Assembly: GCA_037179335.1 (NCBI GenBank)
Contig: JAKZHN010000004.1
Span: 62,001 to 126,000, forward strand
Reading direction: 5' to 3'
Source: Cyclaneusma minus
Lineage: Eukaryota; Ascomycota; Leotiomycetes; Marthamycetales; Marthamycetaceae
DNA: 64,000 bases
The notes below the pieces were generated by a model. The model was not told the DNA's origin. It made no database searches and was given only the letters and a program-made list of their open reading frames with translations. Below, in pieces: positions 11,656 to 23,700 of the stretch (position 1 is the first letter of the stretch; every line of letters begins with the position of its first letter). Both the position numbers and the translations under genes were made by a program.

Positions 11656-14254
11656 ATGCTCCAAGAGCTCTTTCTCTCCCTCTCCGGCCACCCGTCGCCC
11701 CTCTTCTCCCCCGACAACAAGCATGACAGCGCCGTCATCTCGCCCTCTGAAAAGGCTCTGCTCGCCTCTGTGGCACACCTGAGCAATCTGCATTGCAAGC
11801 TTCTGCGGGGTACCAAAGAACTAGCCTCCAACCATCCTTCGAGCATCTGCCAGGCTGTTGCGACGTCGATAAATGCGGGAAACCTCGTGCAGTTTCAGAG
11901 AAAAGTGCTGGCCGTGGAAAGCAGCGTTCTGCAGAAGGATGCCGGCACTGTGGGCGCCTACAATATTGTCCCGTTGACGGCCGTCACAAGGGAGTTTGAT
12001 GGCTGGACTAGACGCATGGAGTGGCTGTGGGAGCTCGTCAAGTTCATGGGGAGAAGAGCGCACGGAGACGATAACACAAAGCTTGTGTGTACAGGGGCTC
12101 AGATTATCGACAAGTTGTGCCGGGAGCTGAAGACTGGGTACGAAGATATTGAAGAGACGGCGCTGCAACTTGTGAGGGTGGCGGAAACGGCATGGCTGAA
12201 GCAGGTTTCTGCGTGGCTGCTGTACGGACGATTACCATCATTTGGCAAGGACGATTTTTTCATTGCTGTTACAGATGAGGGCCAGCAGGTAGGATACTTT
12301 TTCCATACCGGGATCCCGTTTCTGTTCCAGTCTTGACGAGCTGCGTTGTGAACATGCTACTATGGTAACGCATGCTCTGATCTTGTCACTCGATGTCAGT
12401 CTTCGAGATGTCTCTGTGGAGATATCTCACTTCTGTTGAGTCACTTATCTACACTCCGTAGAGTGCGTGTGAACCAAGTAAATAGCTAACAGCGTACAGG
12501 ACTATTTCCTACAGTCAAGTCTTCTTCCAGAATTTGCCACTGGACCGATTGCCGAATCAATTCTCTTCATAGGAAAGTCGCTGAATCATATTCGGCAGAA
12601 AGGACCATCGGCCCCGCAAAGCTCTGCCTCGTCAGACCTGACAATGCTACAGTCTCATCTCCAATTACTCTCTAGCCTCACTTTTCCACTGTCGTCACCC
12701 GCTCTGTTTGGTGTGATATCGGCCATCCGCAAATCCCTATCCCAGAATGCTCTTCAGAAACTACTCCCTTTGAGCAAGATTTGTGAAATGCTACTCCTCT
12801 TACGAGGATTCTTCCTTTTGGACCGAGGAGAATTCGCTATGGCTCTTATCGTCGAGGCCGACGAGAAAGTCCGTACTCGTTGGCGCCGTGCTGACAACAT
12901 AGGACACGAAAAACGACAAGGTGTCAAGGACATCGTCGTGAAAGAGGGCGAGGTGTCAGCCGTCTTGGCTAGGACGTGGGCGGTCATGTCAAATCTACAG
13001 GGCGAGACCGACGAAGAGGATGACACTCTTGAACTAGCTCGCGATCTCATCCAACTGCAGATTATCAAGAACCCTTCTGCTGGAACGCCTCTCAAGCCAT
13101 CCCAGAAAGTGGACCCGGTGTCAGCATCTCTTCCATTCAAGTCTCTCCTCTTCTCCGTCCCCGTTACTCTGTCCATGAACATTCCTTCGCCCATGGACCT
13201 CTTTCTTACATCGAAAGATTTGCAGACATACTCCGCAATCCACGCTTATCTGCTCGCTATTCGTCGGGCGCATTTGCGGCTAACTGGCCTGTGGAAAGTT
13301 GCCTCCCTCCGCCGCCATCATCCACCTCCCCCAGCTGCTCCGCAAGGCAGCACCAGATATGGCAAAGCAGTCACGCAGACACTGCGCTTGCGTGCTAAAA
13401 AGCGCTCTGCGACTATGCGAATAGTGTGGGCTACAAGCAGCGCAGCTATATTCTTCCTAGGAGAGACAGAAGCTTATTTTCAAGATCAAGTCATTCAAGG
13501 AACCTGGGAAGGCTTCCAACGCTGGCTCCAAGGTGACGTGCCGTCTGATTCGAAGACAACTACTGGCAATTCAATCAGGCAAAGCAATGAAGATACCGAC
13601 GATGACGACGAAGAGGAGGATGATATATGGCTCTCTGCTAGCAAGGCAGACCAACCAGATGCATTGAGTGGAGACCATGGCCCACCGAGCTCTTCCCAGG
13701 CCGTCCCTCATGATTCGCAGGCTCTTTCAACTGCGCATCGCCGCTACCTCAACGCCATATCAACACACCTTCTCCTCCGCGTCCCCGCCTTTACGACCGC
13801 ACTCTTTGAGCTCCTCAAGCAAATCGACCATATGGTCTCGCTCGTGAACAGGCTCAACAGCATCTGGCAATCCCTAGACCTGGAAGCTGATGAGGGAGTC
13901 GTAGATGCGTTCTCAGACTTCGGCAGGGAGGAAAGAGAAGTACTCTCGGTTCTATTAGAAGAAGTGGTTGGGCGCGTAAAAGAAGCGATTCGGGCACTCA
14001 TCGAGAAATTGAGAGGATTGGATGGAGAAAGAGAGGGTATGTGGCTGGGTGCTTTTGGCGGTACGGTTACTGGTGACAACTTTGTTGATGAGGTGGTGGA
14101 TGGCGAGGCTGCGTTTATGGGGGAAGATGGGTCGTATGTTCCTGTCGTTACGGGGAGGATCGATCGGTTGCTGATGAAGCTGGATTTTGGTGGGTGGTTT
14201 GACGACGACGCTGGTAGGGCAGAGGCGGATTTCGACGAGGACGATGAGATATGA
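11656..14254 (+). CDS. Gamma-tubulin complex component 4 (Spc97/Spc98 family)
   Basis: Two exons, 11656-12288 and 12500-14254, coding 795 residues. The 211-bp intron (GTAGGA donor, GCTAAC branch, TACAG acceptor) is in phase 0 and is long for this window. The N-terminus MLQELFLSLSGHPSPLF is the typical start of GCP4. GRIP1-type helices include AYNIVPLTAVTREFDGWTRRMEWLW and WLLYGRLPSFGKDDFFI. The C-terminal GRIP2 half contains LRAKKRSATMRIVW, YLNAISTHLLLRVPAFTTALFELL and the acidic end. An acidic loop (DDDDEEEDDIW) interrupts GRIP2. The protein is expected at the spindle pole body or gamma-tubulin ring complex, where it helps nucleate microtubules. If the intron were retained, a stop at 12336 would truncate the protein. 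Confidence 0.9.
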
Positions 14255-15285
14255 CTCTGCAAAAGACTATTTCTTCTGTCTCTTATCCAGCTGGGTTCAT
14301 GAGTGGGCAAACTCTCCAAATTATGCTTATGGGCTTGGCAAACACTATGGTCGGGGGTTTGGGGCGTCGCGAGATCTGTCAAAGGTCTGGTCGGTGTGTT
14401 TGATCGCTGAAATATACCCATTGTTTCATTTCAAGAGGTGGACACGGTTGCTGAGGTACTAGTCACTAGGTACTGTGGAAATAACCTATGGAGTTTATTG
14501 TAGCCTGTAGGTGGCAAGCTTACATGGCGACCATGGTCAAAAGTTCGAGAGCTCGCTGCTAGTGGAATTTGAAATCATTATTCAGAAGTACCCGTTTCTG
14601 GAGATTGGGTTTACGATATCGTGGACTCGAACTTTCAAGGTTCTAGAAGAGTGCGTTCAATCAATCGCCTCCTAACTCTTAGGTTTTTCAAACCTCATTT
14701 GGCATCACTTTTTTTCACCTCTTCCCTCGATAAATACCGATAAATCCAAGGCTTTGATTTGAAGACATGACGACATCTTGCCAGTCGGTCCACAGGCACT
14801 TCCCCCTTTCTTGATTCTTTTCCCTCCTTCCCCCCATGTCCAATGATTCTAGATATTCTGGGATACGCTTAATCACTCGGGGTATTCGCAATCATCTGGG
14901 ATAAGGTATTTCTAGGTAATAACTTGGAAGCTTACTAATTATCGCCTAGCTGGAGACGATTTGAGCTACAGAGGGAGACTAGCACCCCTCTCGAGGTTCA
15001 AAACAAGCGAAGGGGGCCCCGAATAGGCGAATTGCTCGGGTAACGAAGGGAGGGACCTAGGGCAAGAGATGGTTGTTGAATGAGAACAAGATGGATTCAT
15101 GCATTTTAGTCCTGCTTAAGGAGTTACCCCGATTGAGCTTAGCAGACGCGAAAGCAGATATGATAGCTCGAGTGCTTCCTCGTGTCCCAAAGCTTTGCTT
15201 CAGGTATCTCTACGCGTGATTCATGGGGAGATAATGTCCTTAGACTTTCCCAAGACGATCTTCTTTAACTGCTGTGTGCAGCCCC
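14255..15285. other. Convergent intergenic region with 19-bp periodic array
   Basis: About 1 kb of non-coding DNA lies between GCP4 and the Cys-rich gene. It contains a 19-bp periodic array at about 14842-14936 (listed separately). No gene is supported. Confidence 0.6.
14842..14936. repeat. Degenerate 19-bp periodic repeat, locus 2
   Basis: In-phase 19-mers are AATGATTCTAGATATTCTG (14842), GGATACGCTTAATCACTCG (14861), GGGTATTCGCAATCATCTG (14880) and GGATAAGGTATTTCTAGGT (14899). The third is close to GGATATTCGCAATGACTCG in the array at 57.4 kb (14 of 19 positions by eye). Sharing of unit length, phase and the ATTCGCAAT core argues for common origin. Confidence 0.6.
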
Positions 15286-16212
15286 CTACCGATCGTCCCA
15301 TGTCCGCCAGGTTCTCGACCCTTCACTGTGGGTAACAAGAGCGACCCGGCATCCTTCCTTCGGGGTTGGGCCTGGGTTGATTGGCGGTAAGGAGCGCTGC
15401 AAAGTTTCTGAAATGGTGTTCCGGCATGCCGCGTGGTGCGAAGCGGCTGGAGGATGATTAGCAACGGTCTCTGAACGGAGAATTCTTCTGTCTCCGAAAC
15501 ATCTGGAAGTTAGCAACACTTGCCTGCGCCAGATGCGGTCAAGACCGTCCTCATACTGCTGAAGAGCTTCGAGAGCGGCGTCCTTATCACGCTTCGTGAA
15601 ACCTTTGGCATGTAAGATGGACCGGTAAAGCGGATCTGAGCACTTTGCCATGGCCACACCATCAATGAATCCCATGATGGCGTCCGGCACGAATGATGAT
15701 GGCTCTCTCACAGTGACCTGGACGCAGTGCGATGAACGTGGGATGAAGTGCTCATGTTTGCAGTGGTTGCTCTGTCGGTCGTAGGTGGCGGCTCGAGGCG
15801 GGAAGTAGGCGCGTTCGCCTAGGTCTATCTGGTGCACTTCATACTGGTCGTCGAGACCGGCCATTTCAGGTATGGTCATGAGGAGCGAGGGCAGATAGAC
15901 GAAGGGATCGTGCTCCGGAGAAAGGAGGCTCGGAAAGTCTTTGCGCTCGTAGACCACGTTGTTGTCTGACTTTGTGGGAACCTGTCCTGGGAACTGGTAC
16001 TTCTGAGCGCAAAATCCGCAGAATCCCTTCATGCCAACCCACTCGCGTGGGAAGGGGGTGCAACCATTGAGCCACTGGTAATATCGTTGTTCGGTGCAGG
16101 CATTAAGCAGTCCTGACAAGCCAGCCTTCCAGATAACGCTGTTGCAGTAGGTGCGGACCTCGATGCACAGGTGCTTGCACGCGTCGTATCTGAAGTAATC
16201 GAAGTTGCACAT
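15286..16212 (-). CDS. Cysteine-rich protein of unknown function
   Basis: A single-exon frame of 308 residues. The first ATG is at 16212 (MCNFDYFRYD); the frame extends slightly upstream without an ATG. The first 100 residues carry many Cys and His (C2, C12, H14, C16, C23, then CTEQ, GCTPF and CGFCAQK), spaced like a small zinc-binding or disulphide-rich module. No signal peptide or membrane segment is seen. The middle is acidic and Pro-rich and the C-terminus is basic. I do not recognise the family. The uninterrupted frame and structured N-terminus support a real gene. Confidence 0.65.
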   Translation of the reverse strand: MCNFDYFRYDACKHLCIEVRTYCNSVIWKAGLSGLLNACTEQRYYQWLNGCTPFPREWVGMKGFCGFCAQKYQFPGQVPTKSDNNVVYERKDFPSLLSPEHDPFVYLPSLLMTIPEMAGLDDQYEVHQIDLGERAYFPPRAATYDRQSNHCKHEHFIPRSSHCVQVTVREPSSFVPDAIMGFIDGVAMAKCSDPLYRSILHAKGFTKRDKDAALEALQQYEDGLDRIWRRQVLLTSRCFGDRRILRSETVANHPPAASHHAACRNTISETLQRSLPPINPGPTPKEGCRVALVTHSEGSRTWRTWDDR

Positions 16213-16801
16213 GGCTGCCAATCGTGGTGTTGATGCTTTGCAGAGGTCGACGGCGGCAGACGGAGCGCTGTAATTGCGCTGAGATTCTTGAGCGTGGGAT
16301 CTTGGAAGGGAAGGACGCGTGGTGCTGCAGCTTCCTGCCTCGACTCCCGGTAGCTACAGCTATGCGACAAAAGTCTGAACCCCCCTTCTTAGCACCATCC
16401 CCAGTACTTGAGAATATCTTCAGGAATATCCTCAAAGATTAGGACCATTCCAAAGAACGAGGAAATCTCAATGGACCAGAAACAAGCGACATTATGATGG
16501 CCGACTACAGCCACGCGTTGATATCAGGAAAGGGGTTCAGACCTTTGTCGTCCCGCCGTAGCTGTCAAGAAAAAAAGCACTGAGCAATGTAGACACATCG
16601 AAGTGAAGAAGTGCCAGGTGCCGGGATATATCACGTCTTTCCTCTGCGCAGCTTCGCTCTCGCCAAGTGACCAACTGACTCCCTCCCACTTATGTCGCCA
16701 CCTTCTACGCAGAGCTTTTTGCACCACACATGCTACTTCAAGCTTTGCTTCTCCATTCGCATCTTTTCTCCCTTGCAATCTTCACCGAACCAGCTGAGCC
16801 A
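16213..16801. other. Divergent intergenic region
   Basis: Promoter space between the Cys-rich gene and the Gln/Pro-repeat gene. An ATG at 16730 in frame with the downstream gene could extend that protein by 24 residues. Nothing else is seen. Confidence 0.5.
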
Positions 16802-18438
16802 ATGGCTGTACCAGTGGCTCCGCTCGCATTGCTGAAGGAGGACATGACACCCCCGGCGACTCCAGCAACTATCCAATTATCCACCACATCAGCAAACAAC
16901 CTCCCGCACGTCAAGCGCCTGGAGCCCAATGTCAACGTCTCGTCTTCCACGTCAATCCCGCCTACGACACCCGCCAAAACAGCAAAGGCCGCGCAGAGCG
17001 CGACTCTGGTGACGACCCCGACATCCTCAGCAACGTCATTTTCCATCTCTCTCGCCAAGCAGCCGCAGCTCGTCTCACAGAATAACGACGATTCGCTACC
17101 CTCGTCGCCGACAGAACTTGCCGCCAACCGCAGCGGCATCAGGATACGCCTGAGAATGAAGAAGAGGCCTGTTGCGCAGCTCCTAAGTCCTGTTCAGCAG
17201 CCTCCTGTGGCTGTTCGGCGGTCCCCCAGGCCAGTTCAGCAGAGGCTTGTTGAGCAGCTCCCAAGTCCTGTTCAGCAGCCTCCTGTGGCTGTTCAGCGGT
17301 CCCCCAGGCCAGTTCAGCAGCTCCCGAGTCCAGTTCAGCAGCCTTCAGGGCCTTCGTTTCTGGACCTACACGCGCTCAAACCAGAGTTTCGGCGAATTAT
17401 CTTCGAGCCGTCGCTCAAGTGGGACGGCCGCACCAGCCCTGCACTACTCGTTGCTCTCCGGGCAGATGATAAGCTTTATCAGGAGGCCCTGAGTATCTTT
17501 AGGCAGGTCAATGTCTTCAGGCTAGTATGCAACGATGGCCACTGGACCACGGAGACTTTGAACAGAAAGGCGATCGCAGAGATCTGTAAGCTCGGACTTG
17601 TCATTAATGTGTAAGTCCTTTTTTTTCCTTTGTTTATGTTTGCTCTTCGTCCTGTCTAGTCCTCGACCCCCTGGGGAACCTAGCATCTGCACTTGCGTGG
17701 ACTCATTCTTCTTTGGCGCGCTGGGCCTGCTCGATCATCGACTCCAACCAGCCACTTGACTTGCTGCGCTGTACTGACTTTAGTAGACCCGACCCCAACG
17801 GCACATGGAAGCAAACCCTACCAGATGATTTCTCGAAGCATCCTATCACATTCGCGCAGAATCTCCAGGAGTTCCACATCAATGTCAGCTACTATCCGTA
17901 TCTCTTGTACCGCAACGGCGGCATCGCCAAATTTCTGAAGCCTTTCCCGAGACTTCAGGTTGTGTCTGTGACGGTCATGGCGCCTTACTACGGTCGCCAT
18001 GTCGACGTCTCTCACGCCGCAGTCGGTGCAGTCTCCAAATATCTGGGTACGAAGCCGACCTCTCAGGTGGTACCCAGATGCAAGAAGGTGTGGCAGTGGC
18101 GAGCGAAAAATGGGATATTTCTAGAGCAGCGTTGGTCGCCAGAGCCAGAGACTCCAGAGCCAGAGCCTCCAGAGGCTGTGCCACAGAAGAACTTGAAGCG
18201 CAAGAGGGAAGCAACGCCAGAGGAACATATGCAGATTGTAGTCAAGGTCAAGGAGGGACGAAAGAGTGGTTGGAGGTGCTTCTGGACGGATTCTGTGGAA
18301 GAGGTGGTGGTGAGAGCAGAGGTCAACGACACCTTTATTGTGTCGGATGACGATGGGGATTGGGAGCAGCCAGAGGCTTCGGGCCAGGAGAGGGTCGAGG
18401 CTAGGGTCAATGAGCTAGTTTTCAGCTGGTTGAACTGA
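16802..18438 (+). CDS. Unknown protein with Pro/Gln repeat region
   Basis: Two exons, 16802-17585 and 17660-18438, coding 520 residues. The intron (17586-17659) has a GTAAGC donor and a GTCTAG acceptor and keeps a single long frame. A GTAAGT at 17611 is an alternative donor but gives the wrong phase. Residues 1-115 are Ser/Thr/Pro-rich. Residues 125-180 are a Pro/Gln/Val tandem repeat. The following part (PSFLDLHALKPEFRRIIFEPSLKW, LYQEALSIFRQVNVFRL, FAQNLQEFHINVSYYPYL) resembles the F-box-associated proteins that are abundant in filamentous fungi, but no F-box is visible. An upstream ATG at 16730 would add 24 residues. Function is unknown. Confidence 0.65.
17177..17347 (+). repeat. In-frame coding tandem repeat
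   Basis: Near-identical units begin at 17177, 17255 and 17318, each opening with CAGCTCC and encoding Gln-Leu-x-Ser-Pro-Val-Gln-Gln-Pro. Spacings are 78 and 63 bp, both multiples of three, so copy-number change would keep the frame. High nucleotide identity, including silent sites, implies recent duplication. Confidence 0.8.
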
Positions 18439-19146
18439 GAAAAGGTTGCTGGAGCACAAACGGTCGTCGACTTGGGATCTGTCGGTGGCGGGTAGGCTGA
18501 ACTTCTTGCAACCGAATAATAGCACGTTCTCTTTCTCGTGTGTGCATTGTTTGGGTGTTTGAGCGCGAGTGGTGTGAGATGGTGAGTTCTGTTTTACCTT
18601 CCGTCTCACCGTGCAGCGATTATATAATACTGAGCACACGCTAGGCTCCCGCTAACACCTCGTCACCCATCACCGCGACACACTTTGGAAGATGACTATG
18701 GGGTCATAATCCGAACTATTAGAAGGAAGGATTTCGGTAATTGGAAAAAAGATAAATAACGGAGAGAAAGCTTTATGAGTTTATCAGAGATGTGGTAGGA
18801 AATACCCGACCTGTCCCCTCCCTCTCGGCTTCCGTCTCAAGAGCAAACTACTGAGTATGTGCATGTAGGATTGAAGAGCCGTCTTTATGTCGATTTAGAT
18901 GTCACTAGCTCGATACCAACGGGGTTTTGACTGCTAACAGGCAGAATAAGAACATGAATGACGCCAGCTCACATAACTAGTAGATAGACTGGACTATATT
19001 AGTGCGATTTTGGCGCCGATCTGAGGGTCCAACTCCAAATCTCACCCTGGCCCAAGATCTCCTCCACCCTGTGCCCAACCCATATCGCCGACCCCGCTGG
19101 CTGCCACGGCTCTATGTGCTCATGTCTGCTGGACCAACAAAGTCAA
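18439..19146. other. Intergenic region
   Basis: The 3' flank of the repeat-containing gene and the promoter of the bZIP gene. An in-frame upstream ATG at 19114 could extend the bZIP protein by 11 residues. Nothing else is seen. Confidence 0.55.
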
Positions 19147-20158
19147 ATGCCAGCGCCAGCACCGGAGGCCTTGAGGCCGCAGCATCTCAAAACCACCAAG
19201 CGCAGCATGTCCGCGTCGGTAAGCGTCTGACGAGTCCCGACATCTTGGGCGATGCTAATCCACACATGTCACAAAGGAGAAAGCAAACCTCGCACGAATC
19301 CGAGACAATCAAAGAAGGTCGAGACAGAGGCGCAAGGAATACCTCGGCGAACTGGAAGCCCGCGTGCGACAATGTGAGCTCCAGGGCATCGAGGCTTCGG
19401 CCGAGATCCAGCTAGCTGCGCGCCGTGTCGCCGACGAGAACAAGAAGTTACGCGCCTTGATTGCCATGCATGGCATCGGCGACGACCTCGTGGAAAGCTA
19501 CCTGCGCGGCGATCAAGATCCAGACGCCTCGGCTCGCGCAGCCACAGTTCCTGCCGGCGCTGCCGTGCAGTCGTTGGAGACTCTGTTGACGACGAAGCGG
19601 CCCTCGTGTCGGACTGCGTGCCCGCCTGCTTTGGACTCGGCCAGCAGGGACAGTTCGATGGCAAGTGCCCGTACTGTCCACTCGCTCCCGTTCTGGAGCA
19701 ACCCTCAGCAAGGCGACCAGGACCACTTCCTGACTCCGCGTTCGACCGTGAGTCGTGGGGGGAGCATACCAAGCGGTCGGCGTGGAAGTATAGCCAGCAG
19801 CGCTCAGCCGGACTTCTTCAACTACAACTCGCCGTCGCTCCTGCCAAACCCACCCGACCCCCAGTATCAGCATCCAACGCACATGCCTCCCGCCTACGCC
19901 CACGCAGGCCAGATGCAGCATGCTTCACCATTCTCTCACCAGGACCAGTCGCGATCCAGCCACTACCTCTCTACTACAGGCCCAAACACGAATAGCTGTG
20001 TCTACGCTGCAGACCTGATTACGGCCATGGCTGGCGGCGGAGACCCTCAGGAAGTGCAGGCTGACCTGGGTTGTGCGCCGGGAGTCGACTGCGAAGTCGA
20101 CAATCACCTGGTATTCAACATGATGGATCGGTACTCCGATCAAAATATGGGCATCTGA
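19147..20158 (+). CDS. bZIP transcription factor
   Basis: Two exons, 19147-19218 and 19277-20158, coding 317 residues. The intron (19219-19276, GTAAGC donor, AAAG acceptor) is in phase 0 and joins MSAS to EKANLARIRDNQRRSRQRR. This is the basic region of a fungal bZIP with the N-x7-R invariant pattern. A leucine-zipper-like helix (YLGELEARVRQCELQ, IQLAARRVADENKKLRALI) follows. The rest is Ser/Pro/Gln-rich with CxxD-type cysteines near the end (CAPGVDCEVD), similar to the short bZIPs near fungal stress or metabolite genes. Target genes cannot be read from the sequence. The start is chosen because only this frame fits the splice phase; ATG 19114 is an alternative. Confidence 0.85.
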
Positions 20159-20747
20159 AGTGCGCTCTATTCAAATCTGCACGCCGCAGCATTACAAGCA
20201 ATACGATGAACGCAGCTGAGGAGTCCGAGCGGTTGGCACGCAAAAGAGGTGCCCGAGCAAGTTGGCCGCATTCCACGGCGTCGCTTTGTGCCGTTTCCGG
20301 AGGTCGCAGCACAGTGGAAACAAGCGGCGGCTGTGGTCCTTTGCCCGCACATTATTTACGTATGGCATCTCATCGACCATGAGAACTCAGAATGTGCAGG
20401 ATGGGGCCGTCTTGCATTGGGCAAATGCCATGTTTGCGCATTCGAGCCAGCTTGGGTAGAATTTGGGATTTGGAACTTGGAGTTGCGGAACTGCATCGGC
20501 AAACTTCACAATGTGAGTATCTCTCAACCATTATGCTCCATCGCGCTGTTTTCGGTGATGCTTGTCCTCGACGTTTTCAACAAAGGCAACCAAGTTGCAA
20601 GCAGTTCTTTGTCTATGGCCTCTTCTATAGCCATGTGTGTCTTTCTTTCCCGTGATACTCCATATCGTAGTCGCCGAGCTCATTCTTGAAACATCATCAT
20701 CAACACGAATTGCCATCAAGACGCCCGATATTTCCGTCTAGAGCCCA
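20159..20747. other. Intergenic region
   Basis: Region between the bZIP stop and the large unknown gene. Several overlapping short frames occur (for example 20249-20689), none with motifs or splice support. I see nothing else. Confidence 0.55.
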
Positions 20748-23700
20748 ATGGCCGACAACACGAACAAGGCCTCCGAAGACCATTTCGTCTTTCGAGACCT
20801 GCCCGATGAGATACCTCCCTTTATTGCGCCCGCTCCCCTACTGAAACCCGAAGAGATCGGCCGCCTAAATAACATCGGCCTCGACCGTAGCAGTAAACCG
20901 GTGGCTTCCGCCGCACCCTACATCCCCGGCTACGCTGTGCCGACCCGGGAGTGGGATTTCAGCAGCCTTTCGCTGCTCTTGCCGCCCGGGATTCGACCCA
21001 TCTCCCTCAGTAAAGCTAAGATCCCGTCGCCTCTCTGCTATTCCCTGTCACGCGATGCTGTCCGTCGCCAGATTTCCGACCTGTTTGGACCGGCGGCGTT
21101 GGACCAAGTTGAGCTAGAAACAGCTGAGGATTTGCCAGAGCCGCTCAAGGCAATGATCCGTGAGCAGGGTGCGGAGGTGTGGCAGACCTGGAAGGCGGCG
21201 TGGATCCTCTGGAATGGGTCACCGCTCTCTGATGAGGAGGCACAGACGGAGGCACCGGCTGCCACTTCATCAGCTGATACTCAAACCTCCCCTAAATTGA
21301 ACTTTTCCTACCAGTCTCCCAGAGCCCACGGCCTGGGTAGTCTACAGAAGGCTGCTACGGCAACCACGCATTTCAACCTACTGGGCGAGCAGGGCCAGCC
21401 TCTTAACCAAGGCTCGTCAAAGCCGGCGTCGCTGTCGAATGCGAATTTCAGCCAAAAGGTTGAGAGTGCCAAGTCTTCGCCAACTGGTTCTGACAGTTCA
21501 AGCGGAAAGACTTCTCTGTCGCAGTTTGAGACCCTTGGCTTTGAAGAGGATCCTAAAATAGAGCCTTTGAGTAACCACCAAAGATTCCTCGACCAGCTAA
21601 AACATGGTGATGAGGTCGCAAACTCGGTATGGGCGCCCAGAAACGGCCCGCTTTACGGTTTGACAAAGAGGTTTCAAAAGAAACCCGAATGGCAACTGGG
21701 AGACGGCCTGGATAGACCTCTCGACCACGGCAGAGTTCCAGTCCAGGCTCTGCAGCGTACAATCAGAGACCAAGACGGCCTGCGGCGTTTTCCTCAAGCA
21801 ACTCCTTGGAATGGGATCAATGGCCATGTGTACCGATTTGGTGGCAGTCCAAGCCAAATCCCTGGATCCAATCCATCGGATGCCTCTTACACGTCTCTCT
21901 TCGGTCTTGACATCAGGCGCATCAAAGTCAAAAACCCGAAGCTCCCTTTAGCCCGCAATGAGCACCTAAATTACGACTACCCCAGTTTTACAGACGTCGA
22001 CTTGTCCGAGTGGGGAAGCTACAAAGCGTATTCAGGCCGATCTATGGAGAATTTTATCCTTTCCCATTCTCGCCGTCCCACGGAGGAAGAATTAGCTTCC
22101 GATCTTCCCAAAGAAGTGTTCAGATATCCAATTGCGAAAGAAGTATATCGCCCAATGCCCAGGGATAAATGGGCCGAGGATGGCGAGTACAGTCTCCGAC
22201 ATGAACAGTGGTACAAGGATTGTCTTGCGAAGACAGCAGCCGGAACATCTGATGGAGGTGCTCAAGAGCCCGATGAGAGGGAGTGGGCTGAGGAAATAAT
22301 CCTCGAGCAATATGGCTTGGCTGCGTACTTTGTAGTCAACACGGACGAGAGGCCTGTAAAGATCAACGGTACTGCCGTGCTCAAGAACCAAATCGCCGGA
22401 CCCCTTCCTGAATTTGCGATCATCGAGGCTCCTGGGGGGCAAATTGGTTTCTGGTTTGGCACAGGTGGAAGAGAATACGATCCGCGGTCAGACGATGAGG
22501 CGACACAGAGTTCTCTTTTGGGATCGCTGCTGGGTAGATCGTCTCGACCTGGACAAAATGCTACCAGCGGTAGCCCGCACGCACACTGGGGCACTCCGCG
22601 CATGTCAATGTCCGTTTCCGGAGAGGCAATCAGAATGGACGAGGCCATTCAAGGCGTGCCAACTATTCGAGCTCAGGCATCTCGACTGGATGCTGGATAC
22701 AAGGCCCCACCTATTGGCCCGTTTACAAATCCCAATTTCACTCCATCGTCACAGCCACCGTTCTACACCGATGTTGCCGGTCACAACCGCGAGCCGATCT
22801 CCCAACCACAGAAAACGACGTCAGACCCCTTTGGGGAGGACGACGAAGCACAAGTCGCAGCACTCTTCCAAACGCGATTGGCCGATCTCATGGACACCAC
22901 CAACGAAGTGTTCCGAGCTCAAGACCGTGAGCAACAGGAACAAAGGACAGCAGGTGAATGGAAAAAAGGAGCCAAACCTGCCCCTAGCAAACCTACCCGA
23001 GTCTTGACTGTGGCTGAAAAACATCGCCAGGCCAAATTTGACCAGGACCTTTCCGCGATTGCCAGGAGACTGAAAAGGGCGATGCCGAACAACCCAGGGC
23101 CAGAATCCGCCACCAAGCGTCGGGCTACAGAGCGACCGCCACCGGAGGTAACTGTTACTGAGCCTGAGGAGGAGTACACAGAGCCACTAGAGCCCTTTCT
23201 TGAAGAGCTTGGTCTAAATTCGACCGATGAACCCGAGGAAGATGACGGAGAGGGGTTCTTCGATTTCAGCGGGAGCATTCCCTCGACAATCCCCGGGGTT
23301 AACACTGTGGCTACTCCGTTGAGTATACCTCCAAAGCAGCCACCCAAAGTACCGGCCAAGGTACCGGCCAAGAAACCACCCAAGGCAACGTTCAAGAAAC
23401 CGTTCAAGAAACCGGTCAAAGCGACGCCCAAAGCACCCACCAAGGCGCCGTCCGAGGAGACAAAACAGAAACTCGACGACGAAATCGCATCAAAGCTAAA
23501 CTTAATGAAAGAAATAAGGGAGCAGATAGCGGCTATGGATGCTACCGATACGATCAAACATGACAGGGAGGAGGGTAAAACAAACTATATGCGAGAATTT
23601 GCCTTTAACCATTTCAAAAGACAAGCGCAATCACTGTTTGCGAGCTATGATGTATTACCTGCAGACCTGTCGACTCCCATCGAAGGGGCAATTGATGTGG

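Noticed and set aside
12289..12499. Introner-like element family shared by the three long introns
   Set aside because: Reading the three side by side shows only a shared GTAGG donor and no alignable body; kept only as a low-interest note.
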